A DNA stretch of 64,000 nt from Rhopalosiphum padi (Eukaryota; Arthropoda; Insecta; Hemiptera; Aphididae), in contig NC_083598.1 in NCBI RefSeq assembly GCF_020882245.1, positions 63,525,858 through 63,589,857 on the forward strand, read 5' to 3'. Of this stretch, positions 1 through 13,400 are shown one piece after another. The notes beneath the pieces were generated by a model. It made no database searches and was not told where the DNA came from. It worked only from the letters and a program-made list of their open reading frames with translations. The translations under genes were made by a program, and so were the position numbers. Position 1 is the stretch's first letter, and each line of letters begins with the position of its first letter.

Positions 1-90
1 TACTATGAATAAATAATATTATTTGCAAATAAACAAGTAAATAATCCGTTGGTAAACGATCAACCAATCTAATCCTAATTTATTTTTCAG

Positions 91-221
91 GATTTTATCG
101 TGACCCGAATGGACCGGTGACCGCATTCTGTATACATAACAATCAATATCGTGTTCGCAAAAACTTTTATACAAATCTTTTTAAAGTGAATATGAGTAAT
201 TCAGGTCTTTTGAGGTTATGA
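91..221 (+). CDS. possible 3'-terminal exon of an unidentified gene (partial)
   Basis: A good acceptor (pyrimidine tract then tttttcag, ending at 90) is followed by an open frame from 93 to the TGA at 219-221. It encodes about 42 residues beginning FYRDPNGPVTAFCIHNNQYR. The block is clearly richer in GC than the surrounding DNA, and the other two frames close within 20 codons. An AATAAA lies close behind, near 233-240, as expected for a last exon. Two bases at the start need one base from an upstream exon outside the window. I do not recognise the family. It could equally be a chance open frame; the confidence reflects that. Confidence 0.35.
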
Positions 222-2206
222 ATGTTATAGATGTTAATAAAATCTTTTTTTTTTTTAATGTTTTATTTAATAAAATAGACAAGATTACATTTATTTTTAT
301 TTACTATATGGTACAAACTTTTGAATAGTTAAAAATGTTTTAAGAATAATGCCAAATATTTTTTATGTATCTTATGTAAGAAAATTTTTAATCACAGACC
401 TTCAACAACTATACTAATAATGATGTATAAAAATGATAATTTTTTTATTACTTTAATATTACATGCCTTTTTTTAGATTTTAGAGCTTAAATACCAATAC
501 TAATTGAACACTCATAAAATAGAATGTGTCATTTTTTTTTTAATTTTAAACATTTTTGTGAAAAATAATGAATAAAAAAAGACTTTACGGTGTTTAAATA
601 AAAGTATTTAAATTGTATTGTTTTAAATAAAAACATATTGATTTCGGTATAACACTATCAACGAATTATAAATTACATAAAGAGATAGCAGAATGAAACC
701 TTATAGAACATTTCTTTGTGACTTGTGCTAGTCCCTTCTATTTTAGTGTGATTCAATTTTATTATTATTAATGATCCATCATCGATTTTGGTCTACTTTC
801 TGACTTGCTTCGATTATGCGCGGGGAAAGTTAGGTTCTTTTTTTATGTAATAGATATTTATTTTGTCACTCATTTTTTTAAATAAAAACTTAATATTAGG
901 TATCATTTTTATATTTATATTTTCCTAAATGTAAATAAAATATCACTAGTAAATGTGCATATTAAATGTTTAACATCCCCCTTTTTTAAATTAATTTAAA
1001 ATAAAATACAATCTCTAAACAGCTGTCTCTTTATCTCTTATGTCTAATAAACACATCTCATCTAATATCAAGCTCGTCATAAAAAATTACTGAAAATAAT
1101 TATGGACATACGGCATCTAGCTTTGGGGAGCGGCTAAAAAGACTAACTTAAATAAAATCTAATCCTACCAAAACATATCCATAAGAAAACTTATTACTGC
1201 TCCCGCATACATTTCAAATCATTACTCTGCACTGAGACCTGAAATTACAATTAATCCACTGAGAAGCCAAACGCTCTTATAAAATATTTCACGACTGTCT
1301 TTCCTCCGCCTAAAACCATTTAGTTAAACCCTTTCTTTTCTCACCATCCTGGGTAACTTCTCTAGATAGTTGACGCTAAGACGCAAATAAATAATATTTA
1401 AAAAAAAATCGTAAAACAGAAAGAAGGAACACCGAATTAGTTTTAAAAACACAATAAAATTACTTTTAAAAAGTAACGGGTGTTCTCTAATCATTATATT
1501 AATTAGAATTTTTATGTATTTATTTTTATAGCTAAGCAACGTAAATACATATTTTTAAAGTTTTATATTATGAGTTATTTAAATTAAAAAAAAAAATAAG
1601 GGTATCAAATGTTTTTGTTGTAACTACGTCTCACTAAAATTCAGTAACACGAATTGAAATTTAATGTGCAAATAATCTTATCGTAATTTGATTTTATGAA
1701 TCACTTCTCGCCTATGATGTTGCATCCCCAACATTCGCCCTCCCCCCATGTATACAATAAAAATAAATATGTTTTCATTAAAAAACTGCCTTGGGACATC
1801 CCTACGTCTATCTTTATATCTCACCGATTGTGTTGGGTGTATTATAACTGAATAGCAACGTAAGCAACGTGTTCCCACTAGAGTTTTAGTATTTGACACA
1901 CCTTCGATCTAGTAGTTCTGCCGTTCCGATTTATTGTATCGCCCGATGATTGCGTTTGGTCAATTAATATTACCCTCACATACATATTGAATCGTCACCG
2001 ACTAACATCGTTTTTTAATATCATTTGTTACTATCATCACCATCAACGTAGTAATTTTATTCAATGTCTCTTCGGGATAAAGTTTTTTCTTCTGTATGCC
2101 ACTTTCGTGGTTATATAATCACTAGGTAACGTCTTGGATAATAAAATTTGAGGCCATGACTAATGAATCCAAGTTGCAATATCTGTGAATAATTATTGAA
2201 TGATAG

Positions 2207-2652
2207 CCAGGGGGGCCTAGGGGCCGCCCCCCTCAAGCCCGTATTTATAAAAAAATTAGATTGTTAACAAAAAATGCATATTATAATATTGTTATAATAT
2301 GGACTATATGAGCCATAGAGCTTACGACGTTGTATACGATGTACCTGCTGGCTGCTATTTATTCTTACGAAGAACCAATAAGGCTATAAATAAACTATAT
2401 TAATATAAAATATACTATAGTATGATACTATGATTTTATTATTTTATTGCCTACTTAATGTTAATAATAAAATAAATATTCTAGATCAAATAGATATTTA
2501 TAATTAGATATAGATATAATTGATATTTTCGCCAATTTAAAAAATAGACGTCTTGAATTTTTGTTATAAAAATTGTTGTTTTCTTTTTGTTATAAGATTT
2601 TGTGAAATTATAACTTGGTCCCCCCCCTAACCTAGGCTCTGGAGCCGCCCCT
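2207..2652. mobile_element. non-autonomous hAT-like element, 446 bp
   Basis: The interval is flanked by an exact 8-bp direct repeat, aatgatag, at 2199-2206 and 2653-2660. The left end starts CCAGGGGGGCC and the right end finishes GGAGCCGCCCCT, giving imperfect G/C-rich terminal inverted repeats of the CAGGGGCGG type common in hAT elements. The interior is AT-rich and has no open frame. The 8-bp duplication supports hAT mobilisation; the family assignment is inference. Confidence 0.7.
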
Positions 2653-3020
2653 AATGATAGGTATAGGTCAGATTTAGAGTTAGGTATACTAGATTACATT
2701 GAATTCGAGGTGGATCTAATTGGAGCAAATCCAAAACTCTCAAATGTTCAGTGGTTAAGCCAAAGTTAAGCCAAAGAAGGCTAGTATATACCTAACTTAA
2801 ATACTATAAAACATATTTTGCTTCTGAATATAAAATTAAAAATGTAAGTTGTCGTTTAAAAAAATATCTAGAAATGTTGTCTTGAATTAATAAAAAACGC
2901 TTGCCAAGTCAGAGATCGACATGTAAACTTTCTTGATTTTCAATTTTTAGAAATTTATTAATTGTATGCAATATCTATGTATGTATAATGTCTTTTATTT
3001 TCATTTTCACTTAGTGAGAT

Positions 3021-3314
3021 AGATCTCTGAAACCGGGCAGTGGATTTTGTTGTTTGTGGTATTGTTAGATTCACATTGGCTAGGAGAAGTGCAGTCAGAA
3101 CGTTACCTATTTTCTATAGTTAATTCACTACGGAGCTTCAAAAAAAATTATAACACATTTCATTGGGTATTTTTTTTGTTTTAAAGTTTTATAGATTTGT
3201 ATTGAGTTAACGATTGAAGATAAAGTTCTGCAAATCTTTACAGCACTTCTCCTAGCCAATTTGAATCTAACAAGACCCCAAATAATAAAATCTGTTTTCT
3301 AGTTTCGGTAATCT
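3021..3314. mobile_element. long inverted-repeat MITE, about 294 bp
   Basis: The two ends are inverted copies over about 85 bases. The inner part of the arm (TTGTTAGATTCA, then TTGGCTAGGAGAAGTGC) recurs almost exactly inverted near 3243-3275. The outer part is about 65-70 percent matched by eye. The spacer between the arms is AT-rich without an open frame. I could not identify a target duplication, so the superfamily is not assigned. Confidence 0.65.
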
Positions 3315-4466
3315 ACCACGCTAAATGAAAAACTAGCAAAAAATACTTTAATGAAAAGTAATATTTAAAAAAAAAATTTTAATCGCACATTTTGTATCTA
3401 CTTGCTAATCCCTTTTTAATGAGCTATCAACCAACTTTTTAACTATAATAGTTTTGGAGAAAAGGCAAAAAATGGACATTTTGGGACTATTCACGCTGAC
3501 GTTTTTGTGGATTAAAATCGTTATACCACTTGGGTGTGATATCGGATCTCTCTCAATAATATTTTGGTAAAGCTAGCTTAATTATCCACCTACTCATTAC
3601 AACTGAGTTACATTTTTTAATTTTTATCATTTTCCAATTTAACACAAATTCTTGAAATTTTAAAAATTCAGACTTTTTTCATTTCAATTACCATACTTAC
3701 TTGATTAAAAATTAAGAAAGTAAAAAAAATTACTAAATAAGAAGACATAATTTGAACAACTTTTTAAATAGGTAATATGTTTTATTAAAGTTCCGTCGTT
3801 TAGTGGTAGTGTCTAATAAAAATATCTATTACTTCTTCATAAATTTTATGTGAATACACAATGTGTATTTTGTTTTATTTTAATATTATTTAATATTAAC
3901 TATTTTAAAATAGCATAGGTACCAATATACCAATATTGAACATTTGAACATATTATTATTTAAATATTATCAACAATTGGTAGGTATTATTGTATAATAT
4001 AAGATGTTGGGGAAGCGGAAAATCTTGCAGGGGAGGCAGCTGGCTCCCCTGCCTCTCCCGTGTGCAAGCTTATGATTGGGAGTTTGTTTTACAGTAGTGG
4101 AAGGGGATAAAGGGACATCAATATATACAAAATTTAATTTTACCTACTGAAGTACTAACTTATTAGGCTCAGATACATATTTATGTCTTGCATAACTATT
4201 TTTTTAACTAATCAATAAAAATATGCTAATGCATACTAACCATACTAACTCTACTCTAATAATAGTGTTTATGTGAATTATTATTAATTATAGTTTAACA
4301 AGTACAAAAAAATATTTATTTTTAAAATAAGTATAAAATATTATTAAAAACGGCAAACACGAATATTTAAATTATTACACTGATTAAAACATAGTACAAT
4401 GCACCTTTAAAACATTATCTAAGAATATTTAAAATAGATATACAAAAATGACCAACGGTAATAATT

Positions 4467-7400
4467 TCATGATTTTGATTTGGTACATGTGATATAAAGT
4501 ATGGACACGTTATTCTGTTCAGAATTTGCAATAGAATAAGGAAATTTGTCAAATCCATGACAAGCAGCACCATAATGTCCATAAATATTAACAGCAATAA
4601 CTGCTCCACTAAAGTCAGGATAATAATTGGCAATCGTATCTATGGCTAATTGAGCAGCATCCTTTGGAAGATGGCCATGCTTCATTGCTTGTACTGCATG
4701 GAAACTAATAGTAAAAAAAGAAAAACATACAAATTAATTTACTAATTAATTTTTTGGTGTATTTAAAATAATATTAATATTACCTTGGTAAAAAACGCAT
4801 TAGTATGTCTCCATCACCTGTTGCTACAGCAGCACCAAATGTGTTCATAGCATAAGCACCTGATCCAGGAATGGGAGAATCACCAACTCTTCTGCATTTT
4901 TCATAATATCAATTGTATTAAAAATAATTGAAATAAACTTAATTACAATATGAGGCATATTACTTGAGACTCAAAATCTTATACACATTTTACATTTAAT
5001 GGTAAATTATATCAAATAAACTATAATGAAAATAATTGTTGTACCTTATAATAAGTTGATTTATTATAAGATTGAAATTAAAATATTTTGTTACATATTA
5101 TAAAATGTCACTATAACTTTGATAAAAATAACCATACTGTCCATACTAGCCAGTTTATCAGACTAAATATAATATATATTATATTGTTATACAATATTTA
5201 AATACTAATAGACAAAAGGTTACAAAGAAGATTTATTTCTCACTACTATTATAATTATGGTAATTATTGAAGTTTATAAAGGGAAATATTTTAATAAATA
5301 TATTTTATAATTTAAATTTACATGATGATATAAGTTCACAACTCAGACCTTGTAAATTTTTTTTTAAATATAAACTAGTTCATTATAAAATACTTTAACT
5401 AAGTTCACAAACTTATTTATATTTTTCTTAATTGTTTGTAATTGAACTTTCAATTTTTTATAGGATCTATCAATAATTTGTATTGGTATTTTTGTTCTAA
5501 AATTACAAAACTATGTTAGAAAGTATCACTAATAGTTTATAATATTGCTAACTGTACTAATCAATAAAAATGATTGTATGGCAGGTCACCATCACAGAAA
5601 AATAATAACAACTAAAAAGTAAAAACTAATAATAGCTTAGAAAAGTAAGCTACAACATATAAATGGCAACATTACCAATAGTCAAATTGTTGATTTTTAA
5701 TAAACATTTATTTTTTTTATCTTATAATCAATACAATACTTGTATTAGAACATAAATTAATGTAGAATTAAATTAAAATTTTAGAATAAAATTCAAGTTC
5801 ATCAAAAATATAAACTTATTTTAAAATAAGTTCAATTCAGATAAATATGAATATGAATATTATATATTCATAACAATCATTTTTGCTCATAGGTTTTGAA
5901 TTTCAAACTTTTTAAAACCTTTCACTCCTAGGTTTGCTTTATGTAATTTTCTCTAAATAACAATAATAACTGATAATATTATATAGTTCACAATTAAATA
6001 AGATCTTAGGAATATCATACTATAAAATAGTTAATTCGTTTTAGTTGTAAAATTGTAAATAATGATAAGGTATTTTGTTGCCCGTATAAAATACATGCAT
6101 ATTAAATTAAGTTGGCTAATACTAGCATTTAATGTAACATGTCATGAGGATAAATAATATTTTTGGTTTTCTGATTTGGTGTATAGATGATATTCCTGAT
6201 ATAGGAACTATGTTACTTCAACTTTACATAGATGTCCTGCCAGGAATTACCTGTGAAATTTATTTTTTACCATTTAAAAGCAGCATTAATAAAAATTAAT
6301 TTTAGCTCAGGTAGCCAGTATCTGTCTAAATATATTTTTTTTAATTGTTCTTTAAAGTTTCTATCAATTTTCTAATATTTCTTTATAAATTATATTTTTT
6401 GTTTTTACGATTAGAGGTATAGATGTATAAACTGTTTTCTGAACTAACACAGGAGCAAGCAAAATAGCAGTTATTTTTGTGCATTTTATTATCCATTAAA
6501 ATGATGCCTCTTATGTGGTTAAATATTTGTTCAATCTGTTATTTATATTCGTTGTTCACAGACAACACAGTGTTCATTTTATATGTTTATGCGTATATTT
6601 GCCAAATAATAACTTAGTTGTTAAATAACTTAAAGAATCGAATTTCGGCTTAAAAACTTCTCCGCCCAAACTAACACACAGTACCACATTATTGAAATTT
6701 AGTTTCCTATTGGTTTATTGGCATTTGGAAAATTATTAATTTTTATAATAGATTTATTATTTTAAAATAAACTGAAAAAATTTAAGTTAACACAATACTG
6801 AAATTCTTCTAGTTCTACTAAACTCAATTTTGCTTGGGATAAAGTTTTACCATTTTTTTTTTATTACATTTAAAATGTGTGCTCACTGAAATATTAATTA
6901 TATTTTATCATTCAATATTCCATAAACAGGAGTTGGTTCTATAAGACCATACTTATACACAGCTCTATAGTATACTTCAGCAGTTCTTAACCTTTTATAG
7001 AACACAGACCCCCGATGAAAGATTTTTAAAAATCACAGACCCCCTACCATTTTTTTTTGTCGAATACCTTTTTTTTTTTACAAAACATCTGATATTATCA
7101 TAACCAAAATTATAATAATTATTTTATACTACAAATTATAGAAGTAGACATAACAAAATATACAATTATTTTTATTAAACTTAATTTTTCATAAAACTGT
7201 AATATAAATTATTTTATTTTTAATATTCTTAAAGCTACCGTGGACCCCCAGGGGGCTGCAGACCACGGGTTAAGAACCGCTGGTATACTATTTTATTAAA
7301 AAAAACCCGCTGGAAAATTAGATAAGTGGTTCTTGAGATCTATAGCATTTAAGATTCACACATGTGTTATTTAAGACATATTATTCATTCATTCAGAAAA

Positions 7401-9276
7401 ATTTTCTGATTACAGTATCACCTACCAGGTTTAATTGTAAATGTAAACCATTCAAGGATCCACTCACACACAAAGTTTCATCAAAATTGGTTAATTCGTT
7501 CAAAAGTTCAGTGATGTACATACATACAGAAGAATATCATATATACTTAAAATATATTTTTTTTTTATTATTTACCCAGGTATTTTGAATTTGGCACCAT
7601 TTGTAGATGTACCAGCAGCAATATTACCTTCTTGGTCAATTGCAATAATTCCAATAGTATCATGATTTTTTGTATCCATATGATTTGACTCAGGTTTTGA
7701 TTGTGTGTTCAAATTTGATTTGTAAGGTCCACAATACTTTTTTGGATCTGGGCTGACATTCTACATTGAACATAGATTTTTTAGTCCATTTAATGAGTCA
7801 ACATTTTAATTATTTGACGGTATCTGACAAATAACATACAGTCCAAAAGTTTGGCTGACAATTGTTAGTTTTCCATTGTTTCCACAAGTTCATTGAATCA
7901 TTTGTGCTAAGATTAGTCTCTTTAAAGCCCATCTCTATAGCAAATTTAGTTGCTTCATCACCTACAAGAAGAGTATGTTTTGTGTTTTCCATCACAAACT
8001 TTGCAACTTTAGAGGCTGATTTGATACGTTTCATATGCCCTACCGCACCCATATTCATTGTAGATCTATGGATTTATTGTTTCAATTAAGTTATTAATAT
8101 TTTAAGTAAATATACTCCGTACCACGAGAGAACGCATATGAAAACTCGTTTTTTGTGCATGAGCGTCTCCTTCCACTAAACAATCTTAAGCCTCAACAAG
8201 TCGTTCACTATCAGAACCAGTCGGTTACATTACCGTATGTATTCTCTAGTGGTATGGAGTATAGTATTAATAAATAATTAACAAACCCATCAATGATGAG
8301 GGCATCTAAGGTAGTTTCTCCATTTTCATCAGGACTTCCACCATAACCAACAGTACCATCACATTGCTCTTGTTCACAAACTGTACATCCAGCTACAACT
8401 GCATCAATTGCAGAGCCTGTCATGTTTAACACTTCCCAACCTAAATTTATTTTTAAATAAAAACAGTATAAAATTTAACAACATTAATTTTACCAGATTA
8501 AAGAAATGTTAGCCTAATGAGCCTAGCTTATTGTAATTAATATAAATGTTAATTAAACTGCTATAATTTGTAAGAATCATATTTCTTTAAATATTTAATA
8601 TCTACAGATAAAAGGTTGGAACTTGGAAAATGTGAATTTTCCAATCATTTAGACAAATAAGTCATAATCATATTTATTTGTAAATGTTCATATTTTCTGT
8701 ATAGGTATTTGGTTGATGGTATTGAGAAGACAATTTTGTATTAAATGATTTATAGTTGCTTAAAACAGATTATTTTATATTGGTACATTTAAAAATGCAT
8801 AAAATATTTTTAGGTACTTATATAATAAATAAAAAAAATTAAAGAACAATGAATGATATTGAAACTAGAACATGATTCTATGGAAAAAAACAGTTATACA
8901 ATACAGTTGCCTGCAGTAATTATAATATATAGGTAATTTATTTCTAATAGAGAATCAAATTTTAAGAATAATACAAAATAACTAATTTAGATGTTCTTTT
9001 GAACTGGCTTTTTAAATTAAATACTAAATACTCAATAATCAGCGTCTACAGTAGGTAGGTATTTATATTTTTTTAAATAGTAATTAAAAAATTATTACTT
9101 TTTGTTGTTGCATCAGTAAACGCCCACGTATTGATTACCATCGGAGTATTATAAATTAAACAATTATTTTTTGTAGTATAACAATATGCAATACGAATAG
9201 CTATCATCGCTAAAATTGACAAAATTATGCCAATTACTACATTAATTAAATAATAAAAACAGCTCTTTAACGACAT
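4467..9276 (-). CDS. AGA: N(4)-(beta-N-acetylglucosaminyl)-L-asparaginase (aspartylglucosaminidase)
   Basis: Lysosomal Ntn-hydrolase that cleaves the GlcNAc-Asn bond at the end of N-glycoprotein breakdown. Six exons in transcript order: 9276-9099, 8440-8287, 8065-7840, 7760-7576, 4891-4784, 4704-4467; total 1089 nt, 362 aa, all phases closing. It starts MSLKSCFYYL with a hydrophobic stretch (about residues 8-32) that suits a signal peptide or anchor. The family core is plain: GSAIDAVVAGC, EQCDGTVGYGGSPDE, GAVGHMKRIKSA. The self-cleavage site HDTIG puts the catalytic Thr near residue 221. GRVGDSPIPGSGAY and TGDGDILMRFLPS follow, holding the substrate-contact region. Length is close to the human enzyme (346 aa). 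An in-frame TTG 24 bases upstream is not a credible start. Intron 4 (4892-7575) is unusually long and contains a hAT-like insertion. The gene is divergent from the tubby gene. Confidence 0.95.
4892..7575 (-). other. long AGA intron 4 with repeat insertions
   Basis: This 2.7-kb intron separates the exon carrying the catalytic Thr from the one carrying GRVGDSPIPG. Donor CCTGG|GTAAAT and acceptor TGCAG|AAGAGT fit the frame exactly (the GG|A codon gives Gly). Apart from the element at 6978-7282 it is AT-rich sequence in which I see no nested gene. Confidence 0.8.
6978..7282. mobile_element. hAT-like MITE in AGA intron, 305 bp
   Basis: Ends are CAGCAGTTCTTAACC and GGTTAAGAACCGCTG, inverted with 13 of 15 positions matching. 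The flanks are gtatactt (6970-6977) and gtatacta (7283-7290), an 8-bp target duplication with one mismatch. Internal purine/pyrimidine-rich patches such as cagaccccc near both ends extend the inverted repeat. No coding capacity. Confidence 0.75.
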
Positions 9277-10423
9277 AATGGTATTGGTTAATATTAGCAA
9301 CTTAGAAAAAATAAAATGTTACTGAAAATTGAAAAATTCTATATCTGAAATTTAACAAAACGAAGCAATACACGTTATCACTTTTTAGTTGTTCTCAAAG
9401 TCTTTGCAACAGTTTTAGAAACGAAACTAAATACTGAATGTGGCTGCTGCCCACAAAATCAACAAATCACTGATAAGTTAATAACGACCAAAAAGTATAA
9501 ACTAAATATAGGTGCCACTGTGACTGTGTATACTATTATAGGTGTACTATAATGTCGAATGCCACAGACTTAGAATATAATATTATAAAGTATAGACTGA
9601 AGATAAACTATATGGTTGAGTTTCTGGAAATTACTTAAAATATGAATAATGAATATGAAGCGCTGAGGTACCTATAGATAAAAATGCCGAAACTGTTAAA
9701 ACTAATGAACTATCAAACTACATTAAAACAAACGTGTTTAAATACGAGTCCGTTACTGAGCGAACGGTAGTCGGTAACCGGTACTATAGTAGAGTTTATA
9801 AACTATAGAGATAGAACCACAATTATAAAGAAGTTCTTTATATAGACACCAAAACGTATAAAGATACATCATTTTATTTTAATATTTTTTATCTCAGTTC
9901 GTCCGCTTTTGCTCCCGGATTCCCGCCTCAGCTATTGATAATAGTATCTGTACTGTGTTCCCGCCTCCCGGCTGAGCCAATCACGTCAATTTTAAATTAT
10001 ATTTATATATATACTCTAAGTTGACAACAATATTTATAGGTACTCCTTGACAATGTATTACAAATTGTGTTATGAAGTGTAGTTGTTTAGAATATTGTTT
10101 AGATTACAAAACAAAAAACAGGTTTTCTCACAATGTCCGGTCCTGTGATATGATTACGATTTAACATTTAAGATTACTTACAAATCAAAATAATTCAAAA
10201 TTTCAATTTTTTAATTTCATCAAGTTAAAGAATATTTTAATTTTTATTAGAAATTATTAAAACATAGGTAGAACAGTTAAGTGTTTTCAGGTTGATGTTA
10301 TTGGCAAGGTTTTTTTCTTACTTCAGTTCATGAGTCTTGTACTCTTGTAGAACGTGTGACATCTCGCAATTGTTGGTACCTTTTTGGTGTTCTGCATTAT
10401 TGTAACATACGTACAATTCAATT
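9277..10423. promoter_or_regulatory. shared divergent upstream region of AGA and king tubby
   Basis: The 1.15-kb interval separates the start codons of two genes transcribed away from each other, so both promoters must lie here or in upstream noncoding exons. A relatively GC-rich patch at about 9895-9985 (gctcccggattcccgcctc and cccgcctcccggctgag) stands out from the AT-rich background and is a plausible promoter core. No TATA box is evident at a fitting distance. Promoter function is inference. Confidence 0.4.
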
Positions 10424-13400
10424 ATGTCGGCTACTACTCGAAATATTCGTCATCAAACGCTGGAACAACAAGTACTTACCTACTAATGTTATATTACCAG
10501 AACTCTTCATTCATGCCATTGTTAATTATTTGTATTCACACAGAAGCAACTATTGGAAATGAAAATGAGGCAGGTCAGACAAACTCCACAAATAATAAAA
10601 GCATCAGACAATGTCATGCCAAGTGCAAGAATAAGGCCTAAATCTGCTAGGCCACTGGAGATGAATTGTAAGTAATGTTAACTGAGTAACAACGTTAATA
10701 TATTTTTGTTTTAATTTCTACTTGCAAATAACATCTAGCCATTAAGTCAAATTCAAATAAATACAAGCCTACAACATTTATTTAAAGTGATTAAGTCTAA
10801 TCGGTTTATTTCTTGATAAAATTGTTATTTAGTTGTAAATACATATTTACTTAATTTCAAACTGCGAAAGATCTATATTTTAGATTTTAGTATAAAACAT
10901 CACTATGGGTTCTTACCAAGTTGTTGTTTCTATACCTGGTTATCTATACATTAAATCTTCTGTCTTCTAAACAGACAACAGAGGTTATAAGTTAAGCTTA
11001 CACCTAGTCACTAGTATAATAAGCAAGTTCTAATTTCAGAAAAGATATATTAATTAGACCATAAAAATGTTAATTAATAATTAATATACTGTTTTAAAGA
11101 TGTCAATAAAACAGTATATAAATGTTACAAATGTTAAATGTATGTTAAATTATTAATTATTAGGTTATGATGGTCCATTAACATATGCTATGATGAATTG
11201 CAGTCCAGACTCCAGTGATATATTAGGTGTATCAAGACATTCTATTAATCATGATGTTATTGAAGGTTTGTAAAGTTATATTTATAGTTATAATGTGTTC
11301 TAATTAAAATAAATCTTTATGAAAATCTTGATCAAAGTTAGATTTTTGATATTGTATCATGTAGTTTATACCACTTTTATGCATTCATCAGTTCATCACT
11401 AAATTCTATTAATCCCAATAACTATAATTTATATAATTTTAAGGCATGTAATGCATAATAAATAAATAATGCATTTATATTTGTGGTCTTGAAGTTTTGT
11501 ATTCTATGTTAATAACCATCTGTGCAATATATTGAATAAATATAGATTTTAATATACATAGTTTAATAGATTAAATAATAACTATTGTAATTTGTATTTA
11601 TGTTTGATATATTTAGATATGAGAAAAGAAGTAGCTGAAATGACTGTTGACGAACGTAGAGTATCTGAAGATACTGAAGATGAAGAATCTTGCTCCATTT
11701 CTCCAGTTAAAAATTTAAGTTCAATACACATAAAAGAAAACAGCCCATTTATTTATCCTTCTTCGACAGTTACTGATGTAAGTTGTCTAATTATCTAAAT
11801 ATTATGATATTTATTTTTATCTTTTTGCTTTATAGACTAATGAATTGGAAGGAGATGTATATGGAAATTTAGATACATTTGTCCTGGAACCTGCCGCCCA
11901 AGGTGTTCATTTTAAATGCCGTATAACTAGAGATAAAAAAGGCATGGATCGAGGGTTATATCCTACTTATTATTTACATTTAGACAAAGGAAATGGATCA
12001 AAAGTAAATTAATAATAAAAAATTAAATATTGATTAATGGATACTATCTTATTATTATATTATTTCAACATCATAGATTTTTTTATTGGCTGCTCGTAAA
12101 CGCAAAAAAAGTAGAACATCAAATTATCTAATATCAACAGATCCAACTGATTTGTCTAGAGGCGGTGATTCATTTGTTGGCAAACTTAGATCAAACTTGA
12201 TTGGTACTCAGTTCACTGTCTATGATAATGGTACATCGCCATATAAGTCATCTGTTGAAGGAGTACAAGAAAGACAAGAATTAGCAGCTGTGGTATATGT
12301 AAGTTAATAAATCATTTTATAATAGGTACATTGCTTTTTTTTTATCTTTTATAAATAATACATTATTTTATAGGAAACAAATGTGCTAGGATTCAAAGGA
12401 CCGCGTAAAATGACTGTGGTAATACCAGGTATGAATAAAAACCACCAAAGAGTTAAAGTCGCCACAACTGATAACTATAGTTCACTATTAGGTAATAATT
12501 TAATTTTGACATTTATTTTAATGAAATCATGAAAACAATATATTATTTAATAACAAATATTTTTAGAATGTTATCGCACTAAAAATATGGATGACCTGAT
12601 AGAATTGCATAACAAAACACCACAGTGGAATGAAGAAACCCAATCATATGTTCTTAATTTCCATGGACGAGTCACACAGGCTTCAGTTAAAAACTTTCAA
12701 ATTGTTCACGATAATGATGGTGAGTTTATTATACTATTAAATGGTTGAAGTTCTTGGAATATATAGATTAGTATCACAACAAAAACACTTTGTCGAACTA
12801 CATGTAAAAAACACCTAAGAAAAATAAATCTTTAAGCACTATAAACATGTGATATCATAAATAAATGATACTTAAATAAATTTAAGTACTATTGAATTAA
12901 AGTACACTTATTTTGTTTTAAAAATTTATTTACTTGGCTAGAAATAATTTTGAGTAAAAATATCCATTGTAATATTTTTGAAACAAAATAAGTGTACTTT
13001 AATTCAATGTACTAAAATTTATTTATGATATCACATATTTATAGTGCTTAAAGATACCTTTTTCTTTCTTTTTTTTCTTAGGCGTTTTTTACAGGAGTTC
13101 AATAAAGTGTTAGTTTGTACCTAACAAACCCGTTGTAATATCACCAATTTTTATCATTTTGCCTCAAAGATACGTTTTTGCCACCACAAGGCCATCTCTC
13201 TCTTTATTACTACTGAGGTCATTATATCTAAAACCAGTGTTTTCCAACTGGTGTTCCACGGAACCTAAAGGTTCCGTAAGCCGATGCCAAGGGTTCTGTA
13301 AGACATTTGAGAAAATATATATTAATTAATAATAATTTTGATTTGAACATAGAAAAGCTACAAAAATTATATGGGGGTTCCACAAAACATTCAAACTCCT

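Larger units (their letters stand above)
222..4466. other. gene-poor stretch with transposon remnants
   Basis: AT-rich DNA between the possible terminal exon on the left and the AGA stop codon. Short open frames near 1324-1539 and 1678-1899 show no family similarity and no splice context. Two inverted-repeat elements (2207-2652 and 3021-3314) are listed separately. A short GC-rich hairpin-like patch sits near 4035-4060. I see no gene. Confidence 0.6.

Noticed and set aside
9277..9300. Upstream in-frame start extending AGA to MLILTNTI...
   Set aside because: The codon at 9300 is TTG, not ATG; the first ATG in frame is at 9276.
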